NCBI RefSeq assembly: GCF_002014975.1
Contig: NZ_MUXV01000008.1
Location: 1-54,686, forward strand
Length of the DNA: 54,686 nucleotides
DNA from: Moraxella bovis
Lineage (GTDB): Bacteria; Pseudomonadota; Gammaproteobacteria; Pseudomonadales; Moraxellaceae
Direction: 5' to 3'
Shown here: positions 27,339-36,100 of the stretch, piece after piece
Position numbering within the stretch: position 1 is the first letter of the stretch
Layout: each line of letters opens with the position of its first letter
Made by a program: the position numbers and the translations under genes
Notes under the pieces: generated by a model
What the model was told of the DNA's origin: nothing
The model's database searches: none
What the model saw: the letters and a program-made list of their open reading frames with translations, nothing else

Positions 27339-30146
27339 ATGACAGAACAAGTCCAAACCGACTACAAAAACACCCTAAACCTTGCCGATACGCCTTTTCC
27401 AATGCGGGGCGATTTGGCAAAACGAGAACCTGCTTGGCTTGCCAAATGGTACAAGGACGATGTTTATGGACAAATCCGAAAAGCCCGCGGGGGGCGTGAA
27501 AAATATGTCCTACACGATGGTCCCCCTTATGCCAACGGTCAAATTCATCTAGGACACGTTGTCAATAAAGTTCTAAAAGACATCATCGTCAAATACAAAA
27601 CTTTGGACGGCTATGATGCTCCTTATGTGCCGGGGTGGGATTGCCACGGTTTGCCGATTGAACAAAAAGTAGAAAACGAGTTTGGCAAGGTCGGACACGC
27701 CCCCAAAGCGGATAAGAATGGCGAGCCGATTACTGCCACGCAATTTCGTAAGGCGTGCCGAGACTATGCGATGAGTCAAATTGAGCTACAAAAGGCAGAT
27801 TTTAAACGCCTTGGCGTGCTGGGCGATTGGGACAATCCGTATTTGACGATGAATTTTAAAACCGAAGCCGACATCGTGCGGACGCTTGGCAAAATCTACA
27901 ACAATGGGCATATTGTGCGTGGTATGAAGCCTGTGAATTGGTGCTTGGATTGTGGTTCTGCCCTTGCCGAAGCGGAAGTGGAATACGAAAACAAAACTTC
28001 CGATGCGATTTATGTTGGGTTTGATATTGTTAATCGTGGCGATTTGGGGGCGACCGCCAATTTGACAGGCAATTTGCAAGCCGTCATCTGGACAACGACC
28101 CCTTGGACATTGCCCGCCAACCAAGCCATTAGTGCCAATGCGGAATTTGATTATGCGATTATTAAAACTGAAAAAGGGCATTTTATTGTCGCCAAAGACT
28201 TAACCGAAGACTTTGCCAAAAATATCAATTTGGAAAATTATGAGATTGTGGCAAGTGTTAAGGGTTCAGAATTAACCGCTCTAAAAGCCCAGCACCCCCT
28301 AATCTCTGACCGTCAAGTTCCCTTTATCACAGGTGAGCACGTAACGGCGGACAGCGGTACAGGCTTGGTGCATACCGCCCCTGCTCACGGTGTGGACGAC
28401 TATAATGTTGGGCGTGCCAACAACCTGCCAACCGAAAACCCTGTGGGCGGTAATGGCGTGTATTTGGAAACCGCAAAAGTCTTTGTTGGCGAGCATATTT
28501 ATAAGGCACAGCCCAAGATTATCGCTTCGTTACAAGAAAGCGGACACCTGCTTGACCATAAAAAAATCACCCACAGCTATCCGCATTGCTGGCGACATAA
28601 GACGCCGATTATTTTTCGTGCCACGCCCCAATGGTTTATTTCTATGGAAACTAAGGGACTTCGTGAACAAGCGTTGCGTCATATTCCAAAGGTAATTTGG
28701 ACACCTGCGTGGGGTCAAAACCGCATTGAATCAATGATGAACGGTCGCCCTGACTGGTGTATTAGCCGTCAGCGGACTTGGGGCGTGCCAATTGCCTTTT
28801 TTATACACAAAGACAGTGGCGAGTTGCACCCACAGACTTCCAAGCTGATTGAAAAAGTCGCTGGGGTCATTGAACAAGGGGGCCTTGAAGCGTGGTTTGA
28901 TGCACCGATTAGCGACTTTTTAAATGAAGCCGATTGTGAAAACTATGTCAAATCCACCGACACGCTTGATGTGTGGTTTGACTCTGGTTCTACCAACTTT
29001 GCCGTTTTGGGTAGCCGTTCTGAGCTGACCAACCCTGCTGATTTGTACCTTGAAGGCTCTGACCAACATCGTGGCTGGTTTCAATCATCGCTTTTGGTGG
29101 CGGAAAGTGTGTACGGTCGTCCGCCTTACAAACAAGTGCTAACGCACGGCTTTACGGTGGACGCAAAGGGCTATAAATTATCAAAATCCAAAGGCAATAC
29201 CAAAGGCTTTGAACCTGCCGAACTTGCCCAAAAATACGGCATTGATATTGTCCGTCTGTGGGTTGGGTCGTCTGATTACCGCTACGAAATGGCGGTCAGT
29301 AAAGAAGGCTTTGACCGTGTCAGCGATATGTACCGCCGTATCCGTAACACCATTCGCTTTTTGCTTGCCAATACCGATGACTTTGACCCAAGCAAAGACT
29401 TAGTGCCAGCAGGCGAACTTGTTAGCCTTGATAAATACATTATTCATAGAGCCACACAAATCCAAAACGACATTCGCACCGCCTACACCAATATGGACTT
29501 TCATCAGGTGTGCCAGTTGGTAACAGGCTTTTGTGGAGCGGATTTGGGCGGATTTTATTTGGACATCATCAAAGACCGCCAATACACTTCCAAGACGGAC
29601 GGACACGCTCGCCGTTCGGCACAGACCGCCATTTATCACATCGCTCACGCCTTGCTCCGCTGGATTGCCCCAATTCTGTCGTTTACCGCCTTTGAAGCGT
29701 GGGAAATCCTAAAAGGCACAAACGGGCATATCTTTACCCAAGAATGGTATGCCCTGCCACAGGTGGAATTAAATGACATCACGGACAGCGATTGGCAAGC
29801 GATTTTGGCGGTCAAAGAACTTGCCAACAAAGCAATGGACGATGCCCGCACCGACAAAGTCATCAACAGCAGTTTGTCGGCAAGTTTGGAAATTATTGCC
29901 GATGACGCCACTTATCAAACGCTTGCCAAATTGGGCGATGAGTTAAGATTTGTCTTGATTACAAGTGCGGTAACCTTAACCAAAGGCGATGAAGTGGCAG
30001 TCAAAGTTGCCCCTGCGACTGGCGAAAAATGCGTGCGTTGCTGGCATATTTTACCAAGTGTGGGTAGCGTTGCCGAGCATAAGGACATTTGCCCAAGATG
30101 TGTGGAAAATGCGTTTGGTAATGGCGAAAATCGTAAATTTGCTTAA
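27339..30146 (+). CDS. ileS: Isoleucyl-tRNA synthetase
   Basis: A 935-residue class I synthetase charging tRNA-Ile. Seen: the HIGH-type motif [12 protein letters not shown] (residues 62-73); the CP1 editing domain with [14 protein letters not shown] and [38 protein letters not shown]; the KMSKS-type KLSKSKGN near residue 612; and a C-terminal zinc site CVRCWH...CPRC. This is the bacterial type with the zinc finger. In many proteobacteria lspA follows directly; here 2.1 kb of small genes intervene. Confidence 0.97.
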   Translation: MTEQVQTDYKNTLNLADTPFPMRGDLAKREPAWLAKWYKDDVYGQIRKARGGREKYVLHDGPPYANGQIHLGHVVNKVLKDIIVKYKTLDGYDAPYVPGWDCHGLPIEQKVENEFGKVGHAPKADKNGEPITATQFRKACRDYAMSQIELQKADFKRLGVLGDWDNPYLTMNFKTEADIVRTLGKIYNNGHIVRGMKPVNWCLDCGSALAEAEVEYENKTSDAIYVGFDIVNRGDLGATANLTGNLQAVIWTTTPWTLPANQAISANAEFDYAIIKTEKGHFIVAKDLTEDFAKNINLENYEIVASVKGSELTALKAQHPLISDRQVPFITGEHVTADSGTGLVHTAPAHGVDDYNVGRANNLPTENPVGGNGVYLETAKVFVGEHIYKAQPKIIASLQESGHLLDHKKITHSYPHCWRHKTPIIFRATPQWFISMETKGLREQALRHIPKVIWTPAWGQNRIESMMNGRPDWCISRQRTWGVPIAFFIHKDSGELHPQTSKLIEKVAGVIEQGGLEAWFDAPISDFLNEADCENYVKSTDTLDVWFDSGSTNFAVLGSRSELTNPADLYLEGSDQHRGWFQSSLLVAESVYGRPPYKQVLTHGFTVDAKGYKLSKSKGNTKGFEPAELAQKYGIDIVRLWVGSSDYRYEMAVSKEGFDRVSDMYRRIRNTIRFLLANTDDFDPSKDLVPAGELVSLDKYIIHRATQIQNDIRTAYTNMDFHQVCQLVTGFCGADLGGFYLDIIKDRQYTSKTDGHARRSAQTAIYHIAHALLRWIAPILSFTAFEAWEILKGTNGHIFTQEWYALPQVELNDITDSDWQAILAVKELANKAMDDARTDKVINSSLSASLEIIADDATYQTLAKLGDELRFVLITSAVTLTKGDEVAVKVAPATGEKCVRCWHILPSVGSVAEHKDICPRCVENAFGNGENRKFA

Positions 30147-30160
30147 TTTGTTTGGTAAAA

Positions 30161-30192
30161 TTATAAGGGCGAATTGGCGTTCGTCCTTATAA
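30161..30192 (+). other. Hairpin after ileS
   Basis: TTATAAGGGCGAA and TTCGTCCTTATAA pair with one mismatch around TTGGCG. It has no run of T, so it may act as an mRNA-stabilising or attenuating structure before the small-gene series. Confidence 0.5.
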
Positions 30193-30213
30193 ATTACTTA
30201 TTGGAGAACAACA

Positions 30214-30468
30214 ATGCCCAAAAAATCCATTGCTTTATATTTGTTGTTGGCGGTTGTGATTGCGATTGTCTTAACTTTTTTAACTTTTGCGACACCGCTT
30301 GGGGTGGTTTTATATTATACTTCACTTGCTTTTATCGTGGATAAAATGACACAAGGCACAGGCGATACAGGCATTGGTATTGTGATTTATTGGACATTGT
30401 TTGCCAATTTTATTTGGGGGCTTGTGCCTTTGTTGTTGGCGTATAAGAAAAGTAAAGGTAAATTTTAA
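30214..30468 (+). CDS. Small membrane protein, first of the ileS-lspA series
   Basis: 84 residues, ATG with a GGAGA ribosome site. Two to three hydrophobic helices: LYLLLAVVIAIVLTFLTFA, a central GVVLYYTSLAFI, and a third IVIYWTLFANFIWGLVPLLLAY; the C-terminus is KKSKGKF. Not recognised. It lies between the ileS hairpin and the first family A repeat of the series. Confidence 0.6.
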   Translation: MPKKSIALYLLLAVVIAIVLTFLTFATPLGVVLYYTSLAFIVDKMTQGTGDTGIGIVIYWTLFANFIWGLVPLLLAYKKSKGKF

Positions 30469-30471
30469 TCT

Positions 30472-30499
30472 GTAAGGTGCGTATTACGCACCGTTTTAA
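30472..30499 (+). repeat. Family A palindrome, copy in the ileS-lspA series
   Basis: GTAAGGTGCGTATTACGCACC then GTTTTAA, starting 4 bp after the stop of the preceding small gene. Confidence 0.85.
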
Positions 30500-30537
30500 G
30501 ATAATACTTGTCAATGGTGCAATTATATTTGATAAAT

Positions 30538-30924
30538 ATGAAAAAATGTGTATTGATATTCTTGATAATTATTGCATTGATACTTGCAGGATTGGCTTTA
30601 TTTGATGTTATCAGTCGTTATCAGTTGATTGTTGCTTTGGCAATCATTAAAATAATTATTATTGCTATTGGCGTATCAATGGGTGCATTTGACAAAGAGC
30701 CTGCTCAAATTAGCGATATTACAGTAGATACTCATAAGGATACTTATATTTATTGCGGGATTGGTGTTATTATTAGTTTGATGTTGTCCTTTATTTATTT
30801 TTTAACGCAAAATCAAATATTTTTGGGATTATCCATTGCGGTATTTATTGGTATTTTGGTAAAAATTTTTATGGCTTTACATTGGCAAGATAATCGGCAA
30901 GGTGCATATTACGCACCGTTTTAA
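30538..30924 (+). CDS. Four-helix membrane protein ending in a family A repeat
   Basis: 128 residues from ATG 30538; in-frame starts at 30508 (TTG) and 30514 (ATG) also exist, none with a clear ribosome site. Four hydrophobic helices are visible (CVLIFLIIIALILAGLALF, LIVALAIIKIIIIAIGVSM, YCGIGVIISLMLSFIYFL, IFLGLSIAVFIGILVKIFM). The last residues, GAYYAPF and stop, are encoded by a copy of the family A palindrome. Not recognised. Confidence 0.55.
   Translation: MKKCVLIFLIIIALILAGLALFDVISRYQLIVALAIIKIIIIAIGVSMGAFDKEPAQISDITVDTHKDTYIYCGIGVIISLMLSFIYFLTQNQIFLGLSIAVFIGILVKIFMALHWQDNRQGAYYAPF
30898..30924 (+). repeat. Family A palindrome overlapping a coding end
   Basis: AAGGTGCATATTACGCACCG then TTTTAA; the TAA is the stop of the upstream membrane-protein frame. 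Confidence 0.8.
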
Positions 30925-30950
30925 AACAAATCAATTTTGGAGTAATTAAA

Positions 30951-31232
30951 ATGCCAACCCATTATTATTTTATCATCATTCCGATTTTGATTTTTTTTGG
31001 TGTTGATATGTATTTAAGGTTTTTTAAAAAAGACATTTATCATAATATCGCCAAAAGAAAATTGATTAACGGGATTTTGCTTATTCCACTGTTTCCATTT
31101 ATTATTTATGGCATAATGGTTCATAAACAAAATTTTGATAAAACTTTATGGATTGGCATATCGGCGTGTGCTATTTTATGTTGTTTTGGGGTAATTCACT
31201 CATCATTGAATAGGTTAAAAAATGATGAATGA
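30951..31232 (+). CDS. Small membrane protein
   Basis: 93 residues; ATG with a GGAG ribosome site 9-10 bases away. Three hydrophobic segments: YYFIIIPILIFFGVDMYL, LINGILLIPLFPFIIYGIMV, LWIGISACAILCCFGVI. Basic loops lie between the first two. Family not recognised. The next family A repeat begins 22 bp after its stop. Confidence 0.6.
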   Translation: MPTHYYFIIIPILIFFGVDMYLRFFKKDIYHNIAKRKLINGILLIPLFPFIIYGIMVHKQNFDKTLWIGISACAILCCFGVIHSSLNRLKNDE

Positions 31233-31253
31233 TTTGAAAAATAACCAATAAGC

Positions 31254-31276
31254 CGTAAGGTGCGTATTACGCACCA
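31254..31276 (+). repeat. Family A palindrome
   Basis: GTAAGGTGCGTATTACGCACC, identical over 21 bases to the copy at 30472. Confidence 0.85.
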
Positions 31277-31314
31277 TTATTGTCAATCAATTAGAGTTAC
31301 TGAGGTAAATAAAA

Positions 31315-31668
31315 ATGCTAACAAAAGTTGAATATCCTTGCCCAAATTGTCAAAATTTATTTAAGCCCAAAGCCTTAATTAAAAAACCCTTTAAGGGAGC
31401 ATTAAAGCCTTATCAATTTACGCCAGAACCTGCCATTCATTGTCCGCATTGTGAGCAAAAATTAAAGGCAATTTTCCCTGTACAATACGCTTGGGGATTG
31501 GTTGGTTTGGTGCTTTTATTATGTTTAATGATGATTGTGCAATCCATTTTTGATTTTCAAGTCAATAAAATAATTGAAAATATTATTATATTTTGTTGTT
31601 TCTTGATTGCCTATTGGTTATCCACACAAATTGAAAAACAAACCTATTACGAAATTGATGATGATTGA
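31315..31668 (+). CDS. Zinc-ribbon membrane protein
   Basis: 117 residues; GAGGT ribosome site. The N-terminus holds two CxxC pairs, YPCPNCQN (9-12) and IHCPHCEQ (about 43-46), a likely structural zinc site. Two helices follow: YAWGLVGLVLLLCLMMIVQSIF and IIIFCCFLIAYWL. The tail is acidic (EIDDD). The predicted topology puts the ribbon in the cytoplasm. Not assigned to a named family. Confidence 0.6.
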   Translation: MLTKVEYPCPNCQNLFKPKALIKKPFKGALKPYQFTPEPAIHCPHCEQKLKAIFPVQYAWGLVGLVLLLCLMMIVQSIFDFQVNKIIENIIIFCCFLIAYWLSTQIEKQTYYEIDDD

Positions 31669-31679
31669 TATTTTATTTT

Positions 31680-31711
31680 AAACGGTGCGTACTGTTTTTT
31701 AAAAAGCAAGC
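31680..31711 (+). repeat. Degenerate doubled family A repeat
   Basis: AACGGTGCGTACTGTTTTTTAAAAAGCAAGCACCTTAC; the inner halves of the doubled form have decayed, while the AACGGTGCGTAC and GCACCTTAC arms remain. Confidence 0.6.
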
Positions 31712-31754
31712 ACCTTACGCCCATTCAAAAACCCAACCAATATAAGGACAAATA

Positions 31755-32207
31755 ATGCAAATCCGTTTTATGACCGAAAACGACATTCCCCAAACTTTTG
31801 AGCTGATGAAAGCATTGGCGGTTTTTGAACATTATATTGACAGTTTTGCCATTACGCCAGACATTGTTAAAGAAAAAAGCATTGATAAAAATCCGCCCGA
31901 TTTTTATTTTTTGGTGGCCGATGATAATGGGACAATCGCAGGAATGCTCGTATATTATTTTTTGCCCTATACCGCCCAAAATCGCCCCGCCATTTATATG
32001 AAAGAATTGTTTGTTGATGAAAAATTTCGCAGTCAAAAAGTAGGCGAGCAGTTAATGTTAAAATTAAAACAAGTCGCCAAAGAAAACAACTGCCAAACCA
32101 TTAAATGGACGGTTGCCCCTTGGAATGATAGGGGAATGAAATTTTATGAACGCTTAGGGGCAAAACAAAATACCGAATGGGTCAATTATGAATTGGCGGT
32201 GGAATGA
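31755..32207 (+). CDS. GNAT family N-acetyltransferase
   Basis: 150 residues; AAGGA ribosome site. Fold landmarks: MQIRFMTENDIPQTFELM at the start, VADDNGTIAGMLVYY, IYMKELFVDEKFRSQKVGEQLM (the acetyl-CoA pyrophosphate loop, here RSQKVGEQ instead of the usual RGxGxG/A), and WNDRGMKFYERLGAK near the end. This resembles diamine/spermidine-type N-acetyltransferases. Substrate not determinable. Confidence 0.85.
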   Translation: MQIRFMTENDIPQTFELMKALAVFEHYIDSFAITPDIVKEKSIDKNPPDFYFLVADDNGTIAGMLVYYFLPYTAQNRPAIYMKELFVDEKFRSQKVGEQLMLKLKQVAKENNCQTIKWTVAPWNDRGMKFYERLGAKQNTEWVNYELAVE

Positions 32208-32225
32208 TTTGTTATTAAATAATTC

Positions 32226-32289
32226 GTAAAGTGCGTAATACGCACCGTTTAAAATATAAAGCCCAAAACTGGTGCGTAAGCACCTTACA
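32226..32289 (+). repeat. Family A repeat, doubled form
   Basis: GTAAAGTGCGTAATACGCACC at the left and GGTGCGTAAGCACCTTAC at the right, about 64 bp in all. It has the same architecture as the groES-groEL copy. It lies between the acetyltransferase and lspA. Confidence 0.8.
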
Positions 32290-32314
32290 ATTTAAAAATG
32301 TTAAGAAATTGATT

Positions 32315-32857
32315 ATGTCAGAAAATACCCAAAACAAAACCCCCAATTTAGCATTAAATGGCAAATCCGCCTTTGGTTATTATGTCCTTGCTCTTGCTGT
32401 TTTAATCATTGACCAAATGACCAAAATCGGTTTTCAAAAATGGCTTGTTACTGAATTTAATTCTGTGCCTGTCATTGAACCGTTTTTTAATTGGACTTTG
32501 GCGTATAATCGTGGGGCGGCGTTTAGTTTTCTTGCCAATCAAGGCGGTTGGCAAAAGTACTTTTTTGCCTTGCTTGGTATTGCCGTATCGGTATTTATCA
32601 TCGTCTATCTCCGCCAAATTCCCAAATCTGCCCGTGTCCTGTCCTTTGGATTGGCACTTGTATTGGGCGGGGCGGTGGGTAATGTCATTGACCGTTTTTT
32701 ATATGGTTATGTGATTGATTTTATTCATATTCATTGGGGAGATGCGTGGCACTATCCTGTGTTTAATGTGGCGGATATGGCGATTATGGGTGGTATGGCA
32801 CTTGTGGTGTGGGATATGTTGTTTTTTGAAAGTAAACGCAAAAATGGCGTATCGTGA
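32315..32857 (+). CDS. lspA: Lipoprotein signal peptidase (signal peptidase II)
   Basis: 180 residues. Cleaves prolipoproteins after diacylglycerol addition. Four helices, the family motifs DQMTKIGFQKWL, FNWTLAYNRGAAFSFL, GNVIDRFLYGYVIDF (catalytic Asp) and PVFNVADMAI (second catalytic Asp). ATG 32315 is chosen; the frame is open 28 codons upstream, but those codons are repeat sequence. Its substrates in this window would include LemA, the cytochrome lipoprotein and the autotransporter. Confidence 0.95.
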   Translation: MSENTQNKTPNLALNGKSAFGYYVLALAVLIIDQMTKIGFQKWLVTEFNSVPVIEPFFNWTLAYNRGAAFSFLANQGGWQKYFFALLGIAVSVFIIVYLRQIPKSARVLSFGLALVLGGAVGNVIDRFLYGYVIDFIHIHWGDAWHYPVFNVADMAIMGGMALVVWDMLFFESKRKNGVS

Positions 32858-33042
32858 CAAATCAAACAAACAGCTTATTTACCTTCTTTATTTTAAAAAT
32901 GCCTTTATTTGACAAGCGTTTGATGAATAAATTTATCAGTACCATTATTTTATCTTTACTTGTTGTTGCTTATTTTCAATCAGATGGACAATGTTTATCT
33001 CACTGGTATAACAAAAACCACCGCTTGTCTAATTTTTTATAA
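32854..33042 (+). CDS. Doubtful short frame after lspA
   Basis: 62 codons from a GTG overlapping the lspA stop, or 39 from ATG 32923. The latter begins MNKFISTIILSLLVVAYF, which looks like a signal peptide, with one Cys after it. No ribosome site for either start and no family. Listed as the only candidate in the 268-bp gap. Confidence 0.22.
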   Translation: MTNQTNSLFTFFILKMPLFDKRLMNKFISTIILSLLVVAYFQSDGQCLSHWYNKNHRLSNFL

Positions 33043-33056
33043 AAAACGCACATTTT

Positions 33057-33086
33057 TTTACAAAACTGATTTAAAAATGTTACAAT
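33057..33086 (+). promoter_or_regulatory. Predicted promoter of the autotransporter gene
   Basis: TTTACA (33057-33062) and TACAAT (33081-33086) with an 18-base spacer, 40 bp before the start codon. A run of seven T (33053-33059) overlaps the -35 box. Confidence 0.5.
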
Positions 33087-33125
33087 TTACCTGTGAACAT
33101 CCATTTTATATTCATAGGTAATCGC

Positions 33126-36100
33126 ATGAAACCCAACCATTCTTTTATCCTAAAACCCCTTGCTGTCTCTTGTTTTGTCGCAATGACCGCAACTGGCTGT
33201 GCCATCGATGACGACATTAACGCCACTCAGCACTCCAATCTCATCATTAATAATGCCGACCCAAGCATTATTCGTGCCGAAGAAGAAGCTAAACGCAAGG
33301 CTGAGGAAGAGGCTAAGCGTAAAGCAGAAGAGGAAGCCAAACGTAAAGAGGCAGAGCGTCTTGAAAAAAAACGTCAAGAAGCCGAAGCCAAACAAAAAGC
33401 TCAACAAGCTGCCCTTGATAAAATCAACAAGGCTCGCCAAACCGTTGGTAAGGCTAACAGCACCCTAACACAAGCTCAAAAAACAACCACCGAAGCACAG
33501 AGCCAAGCATCAAACCCTGCCACTGCTGACAACGCCATCAATCAAGCCAACGTTGCTTATCAGCAGGCTAACACCGCTCTAAATAACGCCGAAACCGCTC
33601 TTGTCGAAGCAGAGCAAGCCCTAAAAGATGCCAAAGCAATTGGTGCCAATCAAGACATCATCAACCAAGCTCAAAAAGCAGTAGAGGATGCCAAGCAGGC
33701 GATAAACACCGCTGAAAATGTTCGCACGCAAGCTCAAAATGCACGCAAGCAAGCCGAGCGAACTAAAAGCGACAATGCAAGTCAGCAGATTGCCAAGCAA
33801 ATCGAAAAAGCCAACGCCCAAACCAATGAAGCGGTCGCTACCGCCAACACAGCAAAAGCCGAGCTAAATAATGCCGATAGCCAAGCTGAGCAAGCAAAAA
33901 CTCAAGCAGGTAATCCTGACACTGCTCAGTCTGCCATTGACCAAGCCAAAAAAGCAGAGCAAACCGCCCAAAATGCTCTAGATAAAGCCCAAGAAGCGGT
34001 CAAACAAGCACAAACGGCACTTGATACCGCTAAAGCTACAGGCAATCAAGAAGCGATTAAAAAAGCCCAAGATGCATTAAATAATGCCAATGACACTGCC
34101 AAAAAAGCCACAGATGCCAAAGAAAAAGCAGAAGCTGTCATCGCTCAAGCCCAAAGCACACTTGACAAATATCAAGCCGAACAAGATAATCAAAATAATG
34201 CCAAAATCAAGCAAATCAAAGACACCGCAACTGGCATTGCCAATACCGCAAACACGCTAATAAGCAATCTTGACAACACCAAAAAAACTGCTGACAATGC
34301 CGCCAAGCAAGCAAATGCTTTGATCACCACCGATCAAGCACTAAAAGACGCTGATACTGCCAAAACACAAGCGGTAGATGCTGAACAAAAAGCTCAAAAA
34401 GCACTGACAGATGCCCAAAAAGCACTGATAGATGCCAAAGCCGTTAGTGCAAATAACGAAGCTGTAACCGCCACCCAAAATGCCATCAAAAAAGCCGAAG
34501 AAGCACTGGCATCTGCCCAAGCCATCAAAAAACAAACTGAAGCTGTCAGTAAACAGGTAGAGACGACAGAAGCAAAGGCTTATGTTGCTCCCATATCCGA
34601 TGACACCATCAAAAAAGCCAAGCCTGACCATACTCGCAAGGTCAATGACTCATTGGTTAAAGCCCAGCCCACACCTGCCCAAGACACCATGGCAGGCTAT
34701 AGTAGTATGGATAGGGTTAGCCCTGAAGGGGAGTTTGTTGAGAGTAAAACCAACGCGTTTTATGGTGTCAATCAAAATGAATATGCCAAAAAAATCACAG
34801 AGTTAAAAACATCCATTGACACCACCAAGCTCTCTGTCGGTGTCATTGATAGCGGCATCAGCCCTGACAACCCTGACTTGGCAGGAGCCAAACTCAGTGG
34901 CAATAATCTGGTTGCTTGCAGTAACTACGACTGCTTCATGAATTTACCTTATATGATGTCAAAACCCAAAGATTCTCACGGTTCTAACATGGCAGCGATT
35001 ATTGCAGGTAACAATGGCATGACCAATGCCACCATTTATTCGTATACAGATGGTGATTTAGGTAATGGAGATGAATTTGTTGCCATGCATAAACTAAATA
35101 AGGATCAGGGGGTTAAAATCTTTAACAACTCATGGGGTTACATCCCTGAACCTGGTCAAAGTGACAATGGCTGGCTTGAAGATGCCATGACTGCCACACC
35201 CAATGGCGATACCAAAAACAGCCCATACAAGGAAGTTCAATCCATTCATGAACTCATCATCGAAAATGATGCCCTACTCATTCACGCCACGGGCAATGAA
35301 AACAAAAACAACACCTTTGGCGAGCGATTAATCCCCAAACTCAATCCTGACTTTAAAAAAGGATTTTTGGCGGTCTCCGCTCCTCGTGAAGACTTTGTCG
35401 AAGCCAACTACTGTGGCGATGCGGCCGAATGGTGTCTTTCTGCCACATCCACCACATCCCATCATGACAACGATGGTACAAAAGTCACATATCAAGGCAC
35501 ATCGCCTGCCACAGCTCGTGTTACGGGTGCCGCCCTACTCGTCAAAGGCGCTTATCCTTGGATGAAAAATGAAAATCTGGTGCAGACCCTGCTTAGCACC
35601 GCCCAAGATTTTGATGACCTAAAAGCGCGAAATGCCACATTCTTAACACTTGCAGAGGTCAAAGAGTCAGAAATCAATCCTGACCGACCAGCTTATGAAG
35701 CTTTAGATGACAAAGGCAATAAAATTATCGTTCAAGCAGTTGACACACCTTGGCAGAATCGCACCATCGTCAAAAACATCGGTGGCAAAAACATCACTCA
35801 TGAAAGCGGTTGGGGTCTACTAGACACCATCGCTGCAACCCAAGGTTATGGTGGTTTTTACTGGGACGATGTCATGTTAGATGTCACAGGCAAAGACACC
35901 GTATCTGTCTTCTCCAACAACATCAAAGGCAATTACGGCTTCACCAAAGCAGGTGATGGTAAACTTGTCCTAACAGGTAATAACACTTACAAGGGCGACA
36001 CCGTCATTACTGATGGCACCCTTGAAATTAATGGCGATAACGGCAACTCAGTCATCAATATCACAGGTGGCGAGCTAACAGGCTTTGGCACAACAGGCAA

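Noticed and set aside
30472..32289. CRISPR array or classical integron
   Set aside because: Repeats are separated by whole genes rather than spacers of constant length, there are no cas genes or integrase, and attC core sequences are absent.
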